Positions 14,950-17,822 of a stretch of DNA of 17,822 nucleotides are shown here, one piece after another. The stretch's first letter is position 1. Each line of letters opens with the position of its first letter. The notes under the pieces were generated by a model. It was not told the DNA's origin. It saw only the letters and a list, made by a program, of their open reading frames with translations, and did not search any database. The DNA is from Oscillospiraceae bacterium. GTDB lineage: Bacteria; Bacillota; Clostridia; Oscillospirales; Ruminococcaceae. Both the position numbers and the translations under genes were made by a program. Location of the stretch: positions 1-17,822 of the forward strand of contig CAAGBQ010000031.1 of assembly GCA_900768105.1 (NCBI GenBank). The letters are read 5' to 3'.

Positions 14950-17181
14950 ATGGCTAAAAAAAAGACAGAAAAAGAACAGCCTAAAATTAAACAGGCAGCC
15001 AATTTTGAAAATGCCGGACTTGTTGTGGAGCAACATATTGTCGATGTGCTTGAAGAAAACTATATGCCCTATGCAATGAGCGTTATAGTCAGCCGCGCCA
15101 TTCCGGAAATCGACGGCTTTAAGCCAAGCCACAGAAAACTGCTTTATACCATGTATAAAATGGGACTTTTAGCCGGCGCAAAAACCAAATCCGCAAACAT
15201 AGTCGGTCAAACAATGAAGCTGAACCCACACGGTGACGCCGCAATATACGATACCATGGTGCGTATGTCCCGCGGCTACGGCGCTCTTCTGCACCCGTGG
15301 ATTGACAGCAAGGGCAACTTTGGTAAAGCATATTCCCGCAATATGATTTGTGCCGCTTCGCGTTATACCGAAGCAAAGCTTGATAAAATCTCTGCGGAGC
15401 TTTTCCGTGACATTGACTGCGATACCGTTGATTTTGTGGACAACTACGACAATACTATGAAGGAGCCGGCGCTTTTGCCCGTTACCTTTCCTTCAATCCT
15501 TGTCAACTATAATGTCGGTATTGCAGTAGGTATGGCTTCACAAATCTGTCCCTTCCGCCTTTCCGAAATCTGCGATACTACAATAAAGCTTATTAAAAAT
15601 CCGGAACACGATATTCTTTCCACCCTTCCTGCACCGGATTTTGCCGGCGGCGGAATGATAATTTATGACGAGGGCGAGCTTCGCAAAATATATGAAACCG
15701 GCCGCGGTTCAATTCGCGTGCGCTCAAAATACAGCTATGATGCGGAAAACCGCTGCATAGAGGTCACTGAAATTCCCTCCACCACAACAATAGAAGCCAT
15801 TATGGAGAAGATGGTGGAGCTTGTTAAGGCGCGCAAGATTACCGAAATCTCCGATATGCGCGACGAAACCGACCTTTCCGGCTTAAAGCTTGCAATAGAC
15901 ATAAAACGCGGCGTTGACCCTGATGCACTTATGCAAAAGCTTTATCGCTCCACCCCGCTGGAGGACAGCTTTTCCGCAAACTTTAATGTGCTTATCGGCG
16001 GAGCGCCGATGGTTCTTGGTGTGCGGCAGCTTTTGACCGAATGGATTGCTTTCCGCAAGGAATGTGTTCGCCGCAGAGTCTTTTTTGACCTTAAAGGCAA
16101 AAAAGACAAGCTGCACCTTTTAAAAGGCCTGCAAAAAATCCTGCTTGATATTGATAAAGCGGTGCGGATAGTCCGAGAAACCGAAAGCGAAACCGAAGTT
16201 GTTCCGAACCTTATGATAGGCTTCGGCATAGATCAGGTTCAGGCGGAATTCGTTGCGGAAATCAAGCTTCGCCATCTCAACCGCGAATATATATTGAAGC
16301 GCACTGCGGATATAGAAAGCCTTCGCCGCGATATTGCCGAAATGGAAGACATTTTGGCAAATCCGGATAAGATAAACGGTATCATAATCGCCGAACTTAA
16401 AGATGTTACCAAAAAATATGACCAACCGCGAAGAAGCGAAATTATTTATGTAAACGAAACGGCTGCGGCTGCTCCCACAGAGGAGGTTCCGGATTATCCC
16501 GTTACGCTTTTCTTTACAAAAGAGGGGTACTTTAAAAAGATTACGCCGCAATCCCTTCGTATGTCCGGCGAACATAAGCTTAAAGAGGGCGATGAAATAA
16601 TCATCGCAAAGGAAAGCCGAAACAACGCCGAACTTCTCTTCTTCAGCAACAAATGCCAGGTATACAAGGCCTGCGCCGCCGACTTTGACGATACAAAAGC
16701 AAGCGTTATGGGCGATTACATTCCGTCAAAGCTTGGTTTTGACGAAGGCGAAAGTGCAATTTTTATGGCAGTGGTTGAAAAGTTCACAGGTTTTATGTTA
16801 TTCTTTTATGAGAACGGAAAAGCCGCCAAGGTTCCTCTTTCTTCTTATGAAACAAAAACAAAGCGGAAGCGCCTTATCGGCGCTTATTGCGACAAAGCTC
16901 CGCTTGTTGCCTGCTTCCAAGCAGAAGAGGACAGAGAATATATGCTCACCTCCTCCGGCGGACGAATCCTTCTTGTTCATTCCGGCGCAGTTCCGCCAAA
17001 GGCCGCACGCGACACCCAGGGCGTTGCTGTAATGACTCTTAAAAAGAACGCCGTTGTTGCCTCGGCAAAGCCGTTTACCGACGGTATGCTTGAAAATGCC
17101 CACCGTTTCCGCACACGGAACCTGCCCGCGGCGGGAGCGATTCCAAAGGATGGGGACCTTTTTGAGCAAATAACATTGTAA
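14950..17181 (+). CDS. parC: Type IIA topoisomerase subunit A, ParC-like (GyrA/ParC family)
   Basis: DNA-cleaving subunit of a type II topoisomerase, which needs a GyrB/ParE partner not found in this window. The 743-residue protein has the winged-helix/tower core (about 30-500) with the catalytic Tyr139 in AASRYTEAKL, the DNA-binding helix HRKLLYTMYKMG and the PHGDAAIYDTMVRMS segment (93-107). The C-terminal part (about 505-743) has beta-propeller-like blades but no GyrA-box (QRRGGKG), so I favour a topoisomerase IV-type ParC over gyrase. The position equal to the quinolone-site Ser83 of E. coli GyrA is Ala97, while the Asp87 equivalent is kept (Asp101). The ATG is preceded by GAAAGGTG. The gene sits in the murA-rlmH operon, an unusual place for parC, which is commonly paired with parE. 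Confidence 0.88.
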   Translation: MAKKKTEKEQPKIKQAANFENAGLVVEQHIVDVLEENYMPYAMSVIVSRAIPEIDGFKPSHRKLLYTMYKMGLLAGAKTKSANIVGQTMKLNPHGDAAIYDTMVRMSRGYGALLHPWIDSKGNFGKAYSRNMICAASRYTEAKLDKISAELFRDIDCDTVDFVDNYDNTMKEPALLPVTFPSILVNYNVGIAVGMASQICPFRLSEICDTTIKLIKNPEHDILSTLPAPDFAGGGMIIYDEGELRKIYETGRGSIRVRSKYSYDAENRCIEVTEIPSTTTIEAIMEKMVELVKARKITEISDMRDETDLSGLKLAIDIKRGVDPDALMQKLYRSTPLEDSFSANFNVLIGGAPMVLGVRQLLTEWIAFRKECVRRRVFFDLKGKKDKLHLLKGLQKILLDIDKAVRIVRETESETEVVPNLMIGFGIDQVQAEFVAEIKLRHLNREYILKRTADIESLRRDIAEMEDILANPDKINGIIIAELKDVTKKYDQPRRSEIIYVNETAAAAPTEEVPDYPVTLFFTKEGYFKKITPQSLRMSGEHKLKEGDEIIIAKESRNNAELLFFSNKCQVYKACAADFDDTKASVMGDYIPSKLGFDEGESAIFMAVVEKFTGFMLFFYENGKAAKVPLSSYETKTKRKRLIGAYCDKAPLVACFQAEEDREYMLTSSGGRILLVHSGAVPPKAARDTQGVAVMTLKKNAVVASAKPFTDGMLENAHRFRTRNLPAAGAIPKDGDLFEQITL

Positions 17182-17209
17182 TTTATAATCTGAAAGGAGA
17201 TTTTGGTTT

Positions 17210-17509
17210 ATGCATATGCACGCATTTTTAAGAAAATGGTACGACAGGGCTTCCGATATTTTTAAGGATTTTGACTATCGGGATTTCCTCTGGTGCGAGG
17301 CTTTTGTTCTTGCGCTCGGCGTTCTTTTCGGCGTTTCAACAAGCAAGGCGCTTAAACGCCTTACCCCATTCATTGCCGTGTTTGCGGCGTTCGCCGCCTT
17401 CGAGGTATTTTACCCCAGAAGAAATAAGCTTAAAAAAATCGCCGACGGAACCTATGAGGACAGATTTGTTGAATTTTCCAATACGGAAGATATCCCCGAT
17501 TTTGTGTAA
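17210..17509 (+). CDS. Small membrane protein of unknown function
   Basis: A 99-residue protein I do not recognise. A charged, aromatic N-terminus (FLRKWYDRASDIFKDFDYRDF, residues 6-26) is followed by two close hydrophobic helices (about 28-44 and 50-66), joined by a short basic loop (KALKRL), and a charged tail. The hairpin topology suggests both ends are cytosolic. ATG at 17210 follows AAGGAG (17193-17198) with an 11-base gap; a second ATG at 17216 is a poorer fit. It is 28 bases after the topoisomerase stop and so probably the last gene of the operon. Shared base composition and a clear ribosome-binding site argue that it is real. Confidence 0.75.
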   Translation: MHMHAFLRKWYDRASDIFKDFDYRDFLWCEAFVLALGVLFGVSTSKALKRLTPFIAVFAAFAAFEVFYPRRNKLKKIADGTYEDRFVEFSNTEDIPDFV

Positions 17510-17521
17510 TCACTAATCAAT

Positions 17522-17563
17522 AAAAAAACAAAGGCGGGTGTTTCCGTCATACGAAACACCCGC
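17522..17563 (-). terminator. Leftward-oriented intrinsic terminator
   Basis: A perfect 11-bp stem (17534-17544 with 17553-17563, 8-base loop). Read on the minus strand it is followed by CTTTG and seven T, a good terminator tail. On the + strand it is followed by six A and no T run. No minus-strand gene is seen to its right within the window, so it either ends an unknown leftward RNA or limits antisense transcription. Confidence 0.65.
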
Positions 17564-17568
17564 AAAAA

Positions 17569-17621
17569 AGCTGTTCGATTTTGATTTAGCAAACGCCGTT
17601 TTCTATCAAAATCAAGCGGCT
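17569..17621 (+). repeat. Imperfect long hairpin in the intergenic region
   Basis: Arms 17577-17585 and 17605-17613 pair perfectly (9 bp). After one mismatch the stem extends by seven more pairs to 17569/17621, two of them G-U when read on the + strand. On the opposite strand those two would be A-C mismatches, which points to a rightward transcript if the structure matters. Confidence 0.5.
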
Positions 17622-17695
17622 GTTATAATTATGTCACTTGCTTTTTATATAATACATGGCAAATCGAACCACTTTTTGTTTTTTTAAAAAAACTC

Positions 17696-17724
17696 TTGCA
17701 AATTAACGATGGCTGTGTTATTAT
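17696..17724 (+). promoter_or_regulatory. Probable promoter of the right-edge gene (secG)
   Basis: TTGCAA (17696-17701), a 17-base spacer and TATTAT (17719-17724). A perfect TATAAT at 17722-17727 overlaps this but would need a 20-base spacer. The ribosome-binding site GGAGG follows at 17747-17751. Confidence 0.6.
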
Positions 17725-17757
17725 AATACAAGCTATTGTGTTATTTGGAGGTTTATT

Positions 17758-17822
17758 ATGACTGTTTACGAAATCATCGGAAGTATTCTTCTTATCATAA
17801 CCTGCGTTCTTGTTACTATTAC
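17758..17822 (+). CDS. secG: Probable preprotein translocase subunit SecG, first 21 residues
   Basis: Only MTVYEIIGSILLIITCVLVTI is present before the window ends. The short polar start running straight into a hydrophobic helix is typical of SecG, the small two-helix subunit that assists SecYE in protein export. GGAGG seven bases before the ATG and a promoter upstream support a real gene start. The assignment rests on a short segment, so another small membrane protein is possible. If right, rnr and smpB would often follow in Firmicutes. Confidence 0.5.
   Translation, partial: MTVYEIIGSILLIITCVLVTI

Larger units (their letters stand above)
17510..17757. other. Gene-free structured intergenic region before secG
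   Basis: No open frame with a ribosome-binding site is seen. The region contains a leftward terminator (17522-17563), a long imperfect hairpin (17569-17621), a distant inverted repeat GTTCGATTT (17573-17581) / AAATCGAAC (17661-17669) that competes with it, a 16-bp T7A7 palindrome (17678-17693) and the promoter of the next gene. A small RNA or leader is possible; I match no known family. Confidence 0.5.

Noticed and set aside
17655..17675. A tRNA T-arm-like stretch (GGTTCGATTTGCC on the minus strand)
   Set aside because: The flanking bases do not form a five-pair T stem and no acceptor or anticodon arm can be drawn.
1..17822. CRISPR arrays, insertion sequences, prophage genes, toxin-antitoxin pairs
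   Set aside because: No regularly spaced repeats, transposase or integrase motifs, terminal repeats or typical small paired genes were seen on either strand.

Overview
The window looks like one end of a contig from a low-to-middle GC Firmicute, most likely an uncultured gut-type Clostridium relative (class Clostridia, Oscillospirales-like). This is an inference from GGAGG ribosome-binding sites, sigma-A-like promoters, a CIRCE heat-shock operator, frequent TTG/GTG starts and the gene set. All gene content is chromosomal housekeeping or metabolism. I see no phage, insertion sequence, CRISPR array, rRNA or tRNA. The first 18 bases exactly match the 3' end of the Illumina TruSeq adapter, so they are not genomic and the contig really begins at about base 19.

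Left part (19-4225). A truncated minus-strand htpG (Hsp90) is driven by a sigma-A promoter overlapped by a CIRCE/HrcA operator. Divergent from it is an ADP-ribosylglycohydrolase with an extra C-terminal domain. It converges, across a bidirectional terminator, on a minus-strand alpha/beta hydrolase whose leader carries an 18-bp palindrome. Next comes an unrecognised minus-strand 259-residue protein with a probable winged-helix-like segment.

Purine block (4256-10254). xpt (xanthine phosphoribosyltransferase) is preceded by a structured leader ending in an intrinsic terminator just before its ribosome-binding site. I cannot match this leader to a known riboswitch. After xpt come a BMP-family lipoprotein, a double-domain ABC ATPase and two overlapping permease genes. 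Together these form a nucleoside ABC importer of the NupNOPQ/RnsABCD/BmpA type, so the block probably imports purine nucleosides and salvages the bases.

Cell envelope and housekeeping block (10338-17509). A membrane-anchored LysM-G5-M23 peptidase has its own promoter and terminator. A second promoter drives a likely operon: murA, a WalJ/YycJ-type metallo-hydrolase, rlmH, a ParC/GyrA-type topoisomerase subunit A, and a small two-helix membrane protein. The walJ-rlmH pairing recalls the end of the Bacillus walRK locus, but walRK and htrA are absent here.

Right edge (17510-17822). A 250-base gene-free stretch holds a leftward-oriented terminator and competing inverted repeats, followed by the first 21 codons of a probable secG.

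The best candidates for something undescribed are the xpt leader RNA, the structured gap before secG, and the 259-residue unrecognised protein.
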